A stretch of DNA of 64,000 bases from Epiperipatus broadwayi (lineage: Eukaryota > Onychophora > Udeonychophora > Euonychophora > Peripatidae), in NCBI GenBank assembly GCA_028023455.1, contig JAQFVV010012420.1, positions 6,837,194 through 6,901,193 on the forward strand. The letters are read 5' to 3'. Under the pieces are notes generated by a model, which searched no databases, was not told the origin of the DNA, and was given only the letters and a program-made list of their open reading frames with translations. This document shows, piece by piece, positions 50,628-63,620 of the stretch (its first letter is position 1; every line of letters begins with the position of its first letter). Both the position numbers and the translations under genes were made by a program.

Positions 50628-53186
50628 ACAGTACAGGAAAATAAGGGAATCACATCTAATGTGATGGCCATTAATACATAATCACCAATGCTCTTCAGTT
50701 GAATCACCATGTGTAACCCTATGGAAAATTAAGGTTTAAACCATCAGAGATCTGAGGGGTTGTTTGTTTATCCTCAAGTAAAAAAAATGTAAAATTTAAA
50801 TCTATAAGTTCACCAGAATTATAAATATGTATAAGTAATACTCATCATTATGAGTTATTAACAAAATAAATCAACAGTCAATCTTGTGATTGAATTTGAA
50901 CTGGGTCTACAGTATCCAGGCCAACTATTTAGCCATTGCCAGCTTGGGGCAATTATTTAAACATAATTTGGATGCACAAACTAAGTGCTCATCCATCAGA
51001 ATATATCTATAAAAACAAATAATGCTAGGATATTAAAACATGCTGATCATCATCAATGCTCTGGCACTTAGTGTGATGTGCTGGCCATTATAAACTTAAT
51101 GTTTAATAGAGACTAAACTAAAATAAAATGTAATGCATGAACTTTAAAGAATATTCTCTTTGCACTAATCTAGGATGATGATCATCATCATCTTAATGCC
51201 CATATACACTTTTTTCATATAATAGACTATTATGCATGAATCTAGCTCAGAAAACATAGCTCTATAACTTATAGTGAAGAAGAGATGATACAACATATAA
51301 TAATCTAAAAACCATTTAGAATTAAGTCACTGGAATAATTTTAACAATGTAATATAAATGTATCAATAACAATAAAAATGGCATTAAGGTCTGCAGACTA
51401 TGAGCTTTTTGATTGTGATTAACATAACTCAAAATTTAAATTATTATCTTGTGATTTACAATAGCTCCTAATGGTTTATGTAAAATGCACATATATATAT
51501 ATATATCCACATAGACATGTGGTATCATATAAAATAAACATATTTTAATGGTCATTTAAAAAAAGATTAAAATTTACATATATGTCAATATGACATGCAT
51601 TGATATATGCACACAGACATGTGGCATAATAATTTCTGAACATATTTGACTTGCCACAAACTATGAATAAAAATTTAAGTTATTTCATTTTAATAACAGA
51701 TATCTCATACTAGATTTACACCAAACCATATACATATACCATTGCACATATGTGCAGTATAATAATTGATTAATATATTTGAATTGTCAGATAAAAATAA
51801 ATTAAATTTTAAGTTATCATATTTTAATGATAAGGTTTACATAAAACACATATATATCATTACACAGATGCATAATATAATAATTGATTAGTATATTTGA
51901 ATTATCATATAAAAAGAAAATAAATTTTCACATTTAATTCTCTGTTGAAAGTATATAAAATTTTCCTTCATTATGTTAATAATAAGTTTTTCTCTTTACT
52001 GATTAATTTTCTTTTTAAAAATACTATCAATTCCTTGATAGTTTATAAAAGTCTCTCTCTTATCAGGTCACTGTTGATTAAAATTTATAAACTTTAAATT
52101 TAAAATATAGATTTTAAATCTTTTTTAATAAATGATTTAAAATAATATTGTTCTGAATTATTAAAATATATTTCACAGTTAATTCCACATTGAAAGTATA
52201 TAACTTTCACTTATTCTCTTTAAAAACAAATATAAAATCATCTATGAATTAATTTTTTTATTTTAGACATTTAATTTAAGTAAAAACTATTTAAATAACT
52301 CACCAACTGCATTTTATATAAATATAACATGATACACTTATTAGTGATTCCTTGCATATAGATAAAGCAACATATATAACTAATTCTTTATCAATCTGGT
52401 CTCTTATAATGGTAGACTAGCTTATTGTCATCATTGGGATAGGTATAGTCTAAGTAACTGTTCATCTGCAGTGATTTCCCTTCTGTCTAGGATTGGATAG
52501 ACTTCAGGCAAACAAGCTGTCTTGTCCACATTAATGCTATAAAACAGAAAAGTTGGGTGACTTCCATGTGAATCAAAACTTCTCCACAGTGAACTATACA
52601 ACAGCTGCTCAACTTTCCCTCTTTGCCTTCCATTATATCTTCATGCTCTGTATAACTGCCCAAAAACCAAGCAACCAGTTCTAAGAACACTAGGAAAACC
52701 AACTAACCAACTCACTTCTGGGAAAACCAACTATTGCACACTTTTTATCAACCCCTTTTATAATTAGGGAAGGGTAAAAAATTCATTAATTAAAAAATGT
52801 TTTTTTTAATCTTTTCAAAAAGCAACTTTGAAATTTTATCAAAAGTATGATCTACAAGTTTTACTTAAAACAAAACATTTCAAAAGTAGATAATAGACAT
52901 TGTATAATTACTAGGATATCTATTGTCATAAAACATGCTTGTTTTAATTTCAAAATTAGAATACAATATTAATTAGAACTTTTTAACTGTTTAATTTATA
53001 ATAAAATATTATTTTAACTTCAAACTTATTTAATGCTTTACTGTGATTTTATTCCAGGGAAGAGTAGAAAATATCTACAAAATGTTTGTCTGTGTTTATT
53101 TCTTTTTCTTTCAACTTTATATATATATATATTTGTCCACACACACTACTATGTTGTTGTATGCCATAAAGCCCATATGGTTACAA
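50628..53186 (+). mobile_element. TGTAAC-family dispersed repeat, copy D
   Basis: It starts TATAACAGTACAGG (first G lost) and ends CATATGGTTACA. It is collinear with copy B: AACAGTCAATCTTGTGATTG near 50874, GATCATCATCAATGCTC near 51045, CTAAAATAAAATGTAATGCATG near 51118, TTCTGTCTAGGATTGG near 52482, GTAGAAAATATCTAC near 53065, and a CACACACACTA end. It lacks the 430-bp segment of copy B. No protein encoded; the short frames are chance. Confidence 0.68.
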
Positions 53187-53261
53187 TATATATTTATAAA
53201 TGATTTGTTTAGTCTTTGCTTTAAGTGAACTCTTTTTTGGTTAATTCTTTGTATAAACATA

Positions 53262-53943
53262 GTATCACATGATCACTATTTTATACTAGCACATAATTGT
53301 TTATAAACAAAGCAAAACTCTCCATACAGTATCGCCACCTTGTGCCAACCAGAGTACTCAATGAATGCCAGAAGGCTTGTGCATAAAATCCCTATCTAAT
53401 GCCTACTCATCCAATATCCTCAGACTAGTTTCTCTGGTTGGCACAAAGTGGCAATACTGTATGGAGAGTTTTGCTTTGTTTATAAGCAATTATGTGCTAA
53501 CATAAGATAGGGATCATGTGATGCTTAATGGTTTAACACCAATTCTGCCTAATAGGATAGTGGTGGCTATGGTTGTAAAAGAGCCAAAGACACCAAAATG
53601 TATGGGTGCTGAACTGAGTTCAGACCTATATGACTATGTAAGCTATTGAGCTTAGATTGAAAATATTTTTGTGTTTTCAATTTCATTCTCATAGTTTTGT
53701 AGTTAAGTAGAGACAAAAGGTGGGTGCTGAAGGGTTGCATTAGATCCTAAGATCTAGGTTCAGTGTTCTCAGATCCAAAGCTCCTCACTGACAATGGCCA
53801 CAAGCCAGAAACTAGTCTGGGAATATTGGATGAGTAGGTATTAGATAGGAATTTTATGCACAAGCCTTCTGGCATTCTTTGATTACTCTGGTTGGCACAA
53901 GGTGGCAATACTGTATGGAGAGTTTTGCTTTGTTTATAAACAT
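53262..53943. repeat. Nested foldback element
   Basis: Three related arms. The left arm (about 53262-53432) reads GTTTATAAACAAAGCAAAAC, then TCTCCATACAGTAT, GTGCCAACCAGAG, the ATGCCAGAAGGCTTGTGC block and ACTAGTTTCT. A short inverted arm (about 53434-53527) repeats its outer part. A long inverted arm (about 53803-53943) repeats nearly all of it. The outer string GCAAAACTC and the conserved inner block are shared with the 18.1-kb hairpin. No coding capacity. The LTR-like unit 2 begins 6 bp after it. It is probably a non-autonomous DNA element that has duplicated part of itself. Confidence 0.72.
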
Positions 53944-53948
53944 AGTAG

Positions 53949-55321
53949 TGTACCCATATTGAAATTGGCACATAGCAATTTGTTTAAAAAAATTATTAAA
54001 AATAAAAATCCTTTGTTAAAAGAGAAATAATAGGTAAAAGTTTAAAAGTTTCTTTATTAAATGTAAATGCAGTTTGTTTTCATGAAAATAAGATTTAAAA
54101 GTAGAAGAGTTCTTGAAAGAAAACTTACAATTACTTAATTAAAAGAGAGGAGGGGGAGTTTTCCTATAGAAAAAACTAAGAGTTCATAAAAGTTAAAGAG
54201 TTGTTATTATTATAAATTAAAAGTTAAAATATAAATCTCTTTTCATTCGAGCTTATTATAATAAATTATATATGTGCGTGTGAGTGTAAATAAATGTATG
54301 CATGTTAGAATAATATTAAAAAATATAAATGAAAGTTAAAAAGAAATTATATTTAAAAAACACACAGCGGTGGGCTACTAATTAAAGATATAAAAACAAC
54401 ACATTTATGATGGCTACTACTAATTAAACAATCTTCAAAAACACGTTGTCAAAGGATTAGTTACTAAAGGAATTTCGACAACACATATTGCCGGAGGATA
54501 TTAAAACAAAAACACTTCGCAGATATAAATAGCCAGATTTTTATCGGACGTTTAGTTTCAGCCTACTTTTCAGTGTCAGTCTTGTTTCAGTTCAGATAAC
54601 AGTGCAGTTTATATTATGTATCCAGAAACAGAAATGCAGTGCTGAGCAGCTTTTAGGAATATATGCTCTTACTTCAGCTCTCTAGTCCAACAAGATCATC
54701 AAAACCTGCCCATGAAATAATGTCTGCATAACAGCTCAGAAATCCTCCGTCAATGTTCAACTGACTCCAAGAATAAAACCAACGGATTAGCATCAAATTT
54801 TCTCAAGAAATGTCAAATCTAACTGGTTATATATACTTTTCAGAAGCAGCTAACAACAAGCACTATCCACATTCCAAAAATCCTAGGTAAAACATTTTAT
54901 TATTCTCATTTATATATAGTAGCCACTGCTGTAATTCGTAAATCCTACAGAGACAAGTAATTTGAACTCTATAAGCATGCATAAAATGAACTATTGATGT
55001 GCGTGTTTGTGAATGTTAGATAATTTATCAATGTCAACTATTATTTTGCTTTCTCATAAGTCATATTATAGTGGGTTAAATTATAATGTGCGTGTGTTGT
55101 ATTAGATTTAGAAAATGTTTAAAATTAGTAAATGTTAATTAAAATAAATGGTCTTTAAAACTTAAACTTTATTTGTCGGTCAATTCTTTTTATCAATTTC
55201 TTTTTACCAATTCTTTTTCTATATTTTATTATTGATTAAAATTAGACTGGGCTAGTTTTTGGGATCGTTTCGAGCGCTGGATTATGAGCCAACTGACCAA
55301 ATACGTTAGTCTGATACTAGC
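53949..55321 (+). mobile_element. LTR-like unit 2
   Basis: It starts TGTACCCATATTG. TATAAATAG is at 54524-54532, AATAAA at 55143-55148, and TGGTGCC (primer-binding type) at 55322. It is collinear with unit 1 on the opposite strand at 4537-6017 over its whole length, including a CCTAGGTAA string near 54880 that looks like a splice donor. I read U3 (to about 54555), a long R/leader part, and U5. There is no terminal CA, and no gag or pol follows; the sequence after 55328 shows no retroviral-type protein. Confidence 0.57.
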
Positions 55322-55328
55322 TGGTGCC
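55322..55328 (+). other. Putative primer-binding site of LTR-like unit 2
   Basis: TGGTGCC, followed by CAGGG. It is 179 bases after the start of AATAAA, as in units 1 and 3 (171 and 176). It differs from TGGCGCC by one CpG transition, the other way from unit 1 (TGGCACC). The match is short and the tRNA-Lys assignment is tentative. Confidence 0.42.
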
Positions 55329-58300
55329 CAGGGTTTACTCCAAAACAAATAAAGTGTTTGGATAGTAGGGGTTTGAATCTAGCAGCCAAGGTGGGCCATT
55401 GTTGATAGTTAAAGCTATCAATAATATTTCCCATTTTGCTCAAACATGCCGGTTCATTCACGTAACATTTATAATTAAATAAGATTATAAATGTATTATG
55501 GAGAAGTTTGAAACCAGCCAAAACATATATACATGTAAGTAAGGTCATTCTGCAGATCGATCTGGTACAGTAGTAAGGTTGATTTTTAACTCAGTATTAT
55601 TTTCATTTTCTAAAAATAGTGTGAGTAAATTCTTTTGGCTTTGAAGTTATTACTAATCACTTCTTTTGTATTTAAAATATAAATTCCATTTTTTAACTGC
55701 ATTTTTAAAATGTTCACTTAAATTAATAGTGTGTTTTTATGACCATTTTACAGAATGGATGACAGTTGTTTCAAAAGTTTTTTAGCTGTTCAGTTTTTCT
55801 GAGATATTTTTCTTACTAACCTGAAAGACTATGAGGGATATAAGCTATAATTTGATAAAAACTTCTAATATCAACTCCCCTGAAAAAAATATTTTTAACA
55901 ATTAACTTTTTAAGTCTGCAAAAGTCTTATGCGCTTTCCTCATTTTAAATCCATATTTATTCAGCAGAGCATTATAGAGTTATTATTAAAACAATAAACT
56001 TGAATCATCCTTTAATTAATTTGCATTTGGCAAAAGATCTGTTATATTTTTGCTAATTAGAAAAAGTAAAAAAAAAGTCTATTTGCATCTTTTTAAATCA
56101 AAATTAACCTTACAGATTGAGAAAAAAAAATTATTATTTTCATATTTTTTTATGAGAAAAGAAAAAAAAAACATTCTGCTTTTTAATAGTTGAAGTTAAA
56201 AGAAAAATATTACAATTTTAATCACTTTGATACCCTTTTTTAAAACAATGATAGTTTTTAGTTTACATTTTTGATAACATCAACAAGTGATATTATGATA
56301 TATGGACCTAGAGTCTCACTTATATTGCCAGAATTGTGGATAAGTGTCAATACAGAGTATGAATTACGCATTTAGTTTTATATTATAAATAATAAATGAA
56401 GTGATTACTTTGTAAATATAATCTTCTCACAAATCTTTGTTATGAAAAAGAATGATTTTTCAAGAAGTTTGACAATGTTAGAAATAAAAATAGGACATGA
56501 ATTTAATGATTCACAAAAACAATTATTTATTTTTTAGTGGTGATGATGATGAAGCTTCATATTTATCATCTAGATCTATAAACAGTTAAAAAAAGACTAA
56601 ATTCTCTTGTAAAATCAAATTTAAATAATCCTGATAAGAGTTTATTTAAATGTAATTTAACCATTATTTGGTGGAGATAATTTTTTTATTATTTTTAATA
56701 ATCAGGACAAAATTAATAACTTGTCTTCAGAAGTCATAGCACCGTTTGTTTATTGGATCTATTGATGATATTGATAGTGCAAATGCTACCCATAAGGAAA
56801 TTTTTAACTGATAATCTGTATAAAATCATTTCATTTTTGATTACAAAGGACTAAATATTCAACTTTAAGAATTCATGCTCACTTCTATCTTTGCAAAAAA
56901 ATATAAGCCTATGAATACATTTTACTCTGCAAAATTTACATCTGTTGTGTAAATCATAATACAACACAAATGAATATTCATTGACACATCTTTATAATCA
57001 ATACTTTTACCAATGAAGGAGAAACCTTAAAAAAACCTAACATTTAAAATTTTTATTTCTGATGTTTAGCTGTCAAAAAATTCTTTTTGTTAAAAAAGAA
57101 CTTATTTGTGAATTAAAATTCATGAACATTAAACCTAAGAGGTGGAATCTTTCTAAGAACCAAATAGATTAGAATTTTAGAGGAAGCATACAAATACGAA
57201 ATTAAAAAACCTGATAGATTAAACAAAGAATTAAATGAGTATTTATTTATTTAAGATTCAGAAATATTGTTAACAGATTGTTTTAAATACTGAATTTGAT
57301 CAAACTTTACATTTTCATCAAAGGGGGGGGGGAGCACCACGAGATGGTAAAAAAAGTATTAAAAAAAAGAAAAAAAAGTTTTATTATTGGATTAATGACA
57401 CCTATGCTTCAATTAAAGTTTTTAGCAAAAAAACATACTCACCTCTTTTGAATTACCACACTCTCTAAAAGAAATAAAAACAAAAACTGAATTGCTCTAA
57501 TATCAATTACTGGAAAAACACGGAATTTTATGGAAATTATATATTAAGTGGATTTAGATGTATTTGCATTTGATAAATTTGAAACTTGATGACATTGCAC
57601 TAAATGAGTATAACACATTTATGTTAGGTGTTTTTTTCCAGCTATATTATATATTTTTTATATTTTTTAATTTAATCTTATAGATAATATAGATTTTGGT
57701 GAAAGTACATTAAAACCTCTTGGAAATAATAGTATAAAGTGGAGATACAATATGTACTAAATTCTAAAGTTGATAATTGTTCACATTTTCATTATAAACA
57801 CTAATTACAATACAATATATATTTTTAATTTACTGTGTTATATATATATCAATTTATTAATTTTTAAAAAATTCAATATGACAGTATTATATAGAGAACC
57901 TAATACAAAGATCAATAATTGGCAGTTTCTTTCTCTCAAAACAGTCAGTATATTTTCATGAGGTCATTTTTTATTGAAATATTGAAAGTAAAAGTCATAT
58001 ATTTTTCATAGTTATTTTTTTACATTTATGAGTATTTCTGTAAAATATTTACTTTTTGATAAGAATACAATGTTTAGACTTAGATTTTATTTGAAAGAAA
58101 ATGTTTTTAGAAAAATATAAAAAATATATATTAGCAAAAAATAACATATTGTGATTGGCTGAAAAAATTAACACATCTGTAACCATCATATCTTTTATAA
58201 ATGGAATTTTAAAATTTTAAATATAATTTTATTGGTTTGTACATCTCTTAGAGAAATTCATTTTAATGTTAGAAATCAAGTTAAAATTAATTTTGTTTTA

Positions 58301-59020
58301 TTCCAAATACATTTTTATCACCAATTACAAAATAACAATAGTTATTGCTCTGATTGTGTATTTCAGTTTTTTATTTTTTTTATGTTTGCAAAGTTGAAAT
58401 ATTATATTCATAATAGCTTTTATTTTTAAACTTGCATATCTAAGAAATAATTTAAAAATTGGGAAAATATGATGAAGAATAACTGTTAATTTATTAAAAC
58501 AAAAAAAATGGCTGCTAGAGACTGTCAAAAAATGTGCACATGTAAAAGTTGTTAATCATATTAGAATTACTGAGAGTGATGCAAAGTAATAAAATGGCTG
58601 CTGACATATTGTTCAAGATAAATACTATAAAATTTATTAAATATAAGAATCTTAATGTTTTATTTTTGTTTATTTACATTTTTTGTTATATATATATATT
58701 CAAATTTGCAAATGTCTGTTCATTTGTGTAACAAAATGGTTTCTTCTTTATAACCTAATGCTAAGTATACTTTTGATAAACTTCACTGAAAGTGCAGTTA
58801 GCATCAATTTATCAAGAAGAAAGAAACCACTTCATTATTACACTGATAAACAAACATTTAAAAATTTAAATTACAAATACAAATGAAGGGAAAAATCAAT
58901 ATATATATACATCGAGTTACACAACTTATATGGAGATATTATTGCATAATAAATTATAATTATTGATTATCACCAGCGGAAGTTAACATTATTTGCTATT
59001 CAGTTATGTATATATATATA
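55329..59020. other. AT-rich, no gene recognised
   Basis: Scattered short frames without motifs. A run of ten G at about 57325-57334 lies in an otherwise A/T sequence. Confidence 0.4.
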
Positions 59021-61200
59021 TATATTGTGCCCATTTATTAGGTAGTTATAGAAGTACAATTTCTAAAAAAAATTAAATTTAGGAAGTTATAAAAGCTATA
59101 ATTATAATTGTATTGATTTAAAAGGACTTGAACTTGGTTAAATAAGTCCATAAGTAAGTTGTAAAGTATTTTAAAACTATTCTAATCATAAAATTAAATG
59201 ATAAGAGCAGAATAATTTGATATTTTACAAGTAAAACAGGTTAATATCAGTTATATTTTAAAAATATATTTAGTATTCTACTTAATAAATATGTTAATAA
59301 ATCAATATTTTAAATGTAATTATTAATAATTGAATAAATTGTTAAATATGTTACAAAATAAGTTAAAGTTGTTTAATAATTTTTATAAAGGTTATTAATA
59401 ATATTGTATGGTGTTCTTAATGTTTCAATTTTATTTATTATCATATAAAAATATTATAGTTATTATTTTAAATTACATTATTATATTAAATATTTTATAT
59501 AATGCATTTTTTAAAATTAAATATTCATTTAAAATATTAAGTTTAAATTTGCTACATTATGTCTGGGATGATTGTCACATGACTGTCTAATAAAAATGTG
59601 TGTGTATAGAATGCATGCCAGATTCAGGGAAGGTTTCGATTATTTTCTAAAATTATTAATAAAATTGATACATAGTTTGAATATTATAAAATAAGTCTGG
59701 AATAATATTTAAGTTGAGTTTTAAATAATATTTCAATTGATAAAAAGTAGACTAAAATAGATACATTAAATGAAGTATTTTGTTGAATATTAATAAATTG
59801 AATTATTTAAAAATATTTTTATTTGAATGAATAGAGTTATAAATATCTTAAGCATTAAATATTTTGTTGTATTTTAGTATTAAAAAATGACTCATAATTT
59901 ATTTTCACTTTTAAAAAAACTACCAAATTTAATCATTATGTAAATTAGTTGATTTATCTGACTCTATTCATCCAATCAAATCTCTTGATAAAAGGGGTAT
60001 AAATAGATATTGTATTATTACTATTTTAGTCTAATTATGATTTATTGTATTATTATTGTTGTGTAGATAAAATTGGGTAAAGTTGTATTACAGTAGGTTT
60101 GTAATATAATTTTAATTATAAACAGTAAATTGTTGTGAATTAAATTTTAAATATTATTATTTTTATAAAGTTTGAAACATAAAGGATTAATATTTTGTTC
60201 AACAACATGTGGGAATACAAATTTTAATATTTCTCATCAATGAATCTATTCAGAAACTTGATTTAAAAACTCATTATTGACTTATGGAATGGAAATCTAC
60301 ATTAAGGAATATCAGGAGGAGAATGATCAAATGCTGATGGTTTTATTGGAGCTTAACAATGCTAAGTTGGAGTAAGAATTTTAATAATTTTTCTTGTGGA
60401 ATACTTCAACAGTATAAACATTTATTCTCTAGAAATATATTATATATAATAATTATTTATCTGCTGATAAAATTAATAATTTTAAAGAAACATTATTTTA
60501 ATATAAGACATTGGAAGAGATGGAAACATATATTATCTTTAAATTTAAAAAAACATTGGAGATAAACTATATCACTTTAGAATATTTACCTAATATTTTT
60601 CTAATAATTACAATTTTTATAATGTTTGTCTTTGAAAGGAATTTTATTTGGACTCGTAGAAGCAAAAAAATTTAAATATAAACTAAAAAGTATAATTGCC
60701 AAACATTCGATAAAAGATTTAAATTTCCTAACATAATAATTGTCATCTTATTTTGCTATTTAAAAAAAGAAAGAAAAATGCTAATTGGAAAAATACAATA
60801 TTAAGAATAAATAATCTTTAAATATTGAAATCTAAACTCATCTATTTGCTGTGCTAATTGTATTTATTTGGAATATCTAATGAAATAATATGTTTGATTT
60901 GTTGGAAAAATAAGCTTAAGAAATGTATGCTGAATCTGATGCAACTGTGAAGGATCCATGGATATATGTATGTACCTGGAAAACAATTTACTTTCCAAAA
61001 TGGATATTTAAAATGTTGTGTAATAAATTATTGTTATCCTGGAGAAGATTTACAGAAATACACTGTTTAAATATCTTTTAGAAGCAGGATGAACAATTTT
61101 TTTTTGTGATTTTTAAAGATTTTAAAAGTTAGCATTTATTTATTTTTTCTTCATTATTTATCTAGGTCAGGAAAGTTGGGAAGAAGAGATTTTTGTCATA
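59021..61200 (+). mobile_element. Possible LTR-like unit 4
   Basis: It starts TGTGCCCATT after an (AT)n run. A CCAATCAAATC string lies at about 59971, TATAAATAG at 59998-60006, and AATAAATTATTGTTATCC at 61022. A 28-codon frame from an ATG at 60289 (MEIYIKEYQEENDQM...) ends in TAA within ggaGTAAGaa, a splice-donor-like sequence. The order of landmarks matches units 1-3 but I do not find TGGCGCC at the expected place, and sequence similarity to them is weak. The alternative is a host promoter and first exon; nothing downstream supports a gene. Confidence 0.3.
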
Positions 61201-62433
61201 ATGACCATGCAAATTCTCATACCCCAAGCTTTCAATTGTCTTCAAGAAGGGACTTTTAAGAAGACAATTTTATAACTTTATTTTTTTATTTTTTTAAAAT
61301 TTTATTTCTAGAAAACTTAACATTAGTAATTAAGACTTATTTCATATTTTTATTTAGTTAAAGTTGAACTAATATAAACATTTGTTTATCATAATTCAAT
61401 CTTTAAAACAGATTAATGATTTAAATATTTATGAACATTTTCCTTTTAATATGATTTTTTAAATGAATGTTGTGTGGGTGAATTTATGATATATATATAT
61501 TGAAACAGATATACTGTTCCCCATGTATATATATTCAAAAGATCCCCCCCCCATTTAAAAATACTGGCATGATTTGTTGTTAGAAAAGAAAAGACTTAAT
61601 AATGATTGAGGAAAACTAAAAATTTAAAGAAACAAAGGAATCATGAAAATTGACAGCAATGAAAAAAGAAAGTTAATTTGGTAAAATTAAAAATAAAAAA
61701 AGACACAACAAATATGTTAAGTCTGCAATTAAAAGAAAGTATAAATCTTTCTTTATTAAAATTCATCAATCAAAAAAAAAAAAAAGAAATCAATAAAGTA
61801 AAAAAGAAAAAAATATATTTAAACATTAAAAAAAGATAAGCTTATTTTGTATTGCAGAAAAATAATTTGTAAGGCAAAATAACTTAGGTGTTAAGCCAAT
61901 GCCTTTAGGCAAAGAAATGTAAAATTAATTGGAATTCGAAAACACATAGCCAGATAATTAAAAACGGTCTTCTACTGCCAAAAAGAATAGCCAATGAGCT
62001 GGGGGAAAAGCTGTTTAATCAGTCCAAGAATGAGATATAAATAGTCAAGTTGGAAGTTCAGAGGCAGATTAGATTGGATTTTTAAAGTGTATGTTTAAAG
62101 AAGATTTTTTTTTGAGAAAAAGATAGTAAGAAAAGTGAAGAATTAAAAAGTTAAAATTCTTATTTAAGTGTTACTCAACTCTGACTTTCGTCACCGTGGA
62201 ATATAACTTTTACAACCACTGTTAATAATGGAAAAGGAAAACATTATTAACGAAAACATAGTGATGGAAGGCTAACGTGACAGCTGTACCTCTTCATTTT
62301 AAGCCATGATTTTTCTAGATTTGCCTGGATAGACATCATAGAAAGAAAATAATGCCATTCAGCTGAAATGCGATGACCTCTTTTTGAAGCGACAACTGGA
62401 TAAATGAAGGTAATGATTTTATAAAAATATTCG

Positions 62434-62565
62434 ATATATGTTTTTTAAAAGACAAGACAAAACGTATTTCTTAAACTAAAATTATATGTGTTTTTTAAAA
62501 GATAAACAAAACGTATTTCTTAAACTAAAATTATATATGTCATAAAAGACAAACCAAACATCTTT
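62434..62565 (+). repeat. Minisatellite, unit about 49 bp
   Basis: Two close copies and a partial third of a unit with ttttttaaaagacaa and aacgtatttcttaaact blocks, inside LTR-like unit 3. Confidence 0.75.
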
Positions 62566-62687
62566 ATTATAAATATAAAAAAAAAAAATTATTAATAAAT
62601 GTAGCTGCATGAAAATATGTTTGTTACTGGAAAATTATAAATGAAACTAAAGTTATGAAAATCACTTATTCATGATAAAGTATAAAT

Positions 62688-62903
62688 GAATATACCTCTA
62701 TATTTGACTAAATTATAAATGCTTCAACTGCATATTACTTCTATCTGGATAATATAATAAAGTTTATGTGTATGAATATACCTCTATATTTGACTAAATT
62801 ATAAATGCTTCAACTACATATTACTTCTATCTGGATAATATAATAAAGTTTATATGTATGAATATACCTCTATATTTGACTAAATTATAAATGCTTACCT
62901 GCA
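62688..62903 (+). repeat. Minisatellite, unit 86 bp, 2.5 copies
   Basis: Near-identical copies start at 62688, 62774 and 62860 (gaatatacctctatatttga). The low divergence points to recent expansion. Further degenerate repeats with a ggactgcaaataaaata string follow at about 63007 and 63132, and less clearly at 63357. Confidence 0.85.
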
Positions 62904-63613
62904 TATTAAATAAAATTGCAAATGCTTAATACTTACCTGAATGTTGATTTTGTGGGAGTAATTTAAACCACATTACTGGATTTAATAAATTTAATGAAAT
63001 ACTAATGGACTGCAAATAAAATAACTTAAGGTTAACTGGAACACTGAATTAGACACAAAATGTAAATTGTTAAAGAACTTGCATTCTCTAATTCCTATTG
63101 TACTATTATTGAATGTATACTAAGATACACCGTGGACTGCAAATAAAATATTTGTTAAATTAAGTGAAACTCTGCATCAGATGCTATCAGTTGTCTTCAT
63201 TACTCTCTCTGTTATCTCAATATGACACATTCCTCTCTGTGAATTAATCATATAACTAAAGATGTAAGTTGTTAAAAGAACTATGAAAGGACTTTATTAT
63301 ACTCTCAACAAGTTACATTCTTTAAGTCATACTGAAGTATACCAAAGAAACCCAATGGACCAGAAATGAATGAAACAATGAATCTTCACATGGATATGAA
63401 GGAACGTTATTAGAAGAACTTGCAAATTAATTTGTTAAATAAATTTATTGTTACTTAAAATTAATCTTAGTTATCCAGTTGTTCAATTCTATTTTGTTTT
63501 TGTTGCATCACTCATCATTCATTGCACTTGTTCATGAGAATCTCATGCCTCCTGAGCTACGTCTGGCATAACTAGACCTAGGTAAGTCAGGTTGTAGTGA
63601 GATGGAACTCTAG

Positions 63614-63620
63614 TGGCGCC
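63614..63620 (+). other. Putative primer-binding site of LTR-like unit 3
   Basis: TGGCGCC, an exact match to the first seven bases of a tRNA-Lys-type primer-binding site, 176 bases after the start of AATAAA. The next bases (ATTTGG) do not extend the match well. Confidence 0.45.

Larger units (their letters stand above)
61508..63613 (+). mobile_element. LTR-like unit 3
   Basis: It starts TGTTCCCCATG. A CCAATGAG string is at about 61991, TATAAATAG at 62036-62044, AATAAATTTATTGTTACTTAAA at 63438, and TGGCGCC directly after its end at 63614. It is longer than units 1 and 2 because two minisatellites (62434-62565 and 62688-62903) lie between TATA and AATAAA. A short ATG frame at 62229 (MEKENIINENIVMEG) and an AAGGTAATG donor-like string near 62408 mirror the layout of units 2 and 4. 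A C9 run is present near 61544. It is probably the 5' LTR of an element that continues past the window edge. Confidence 0.5.
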
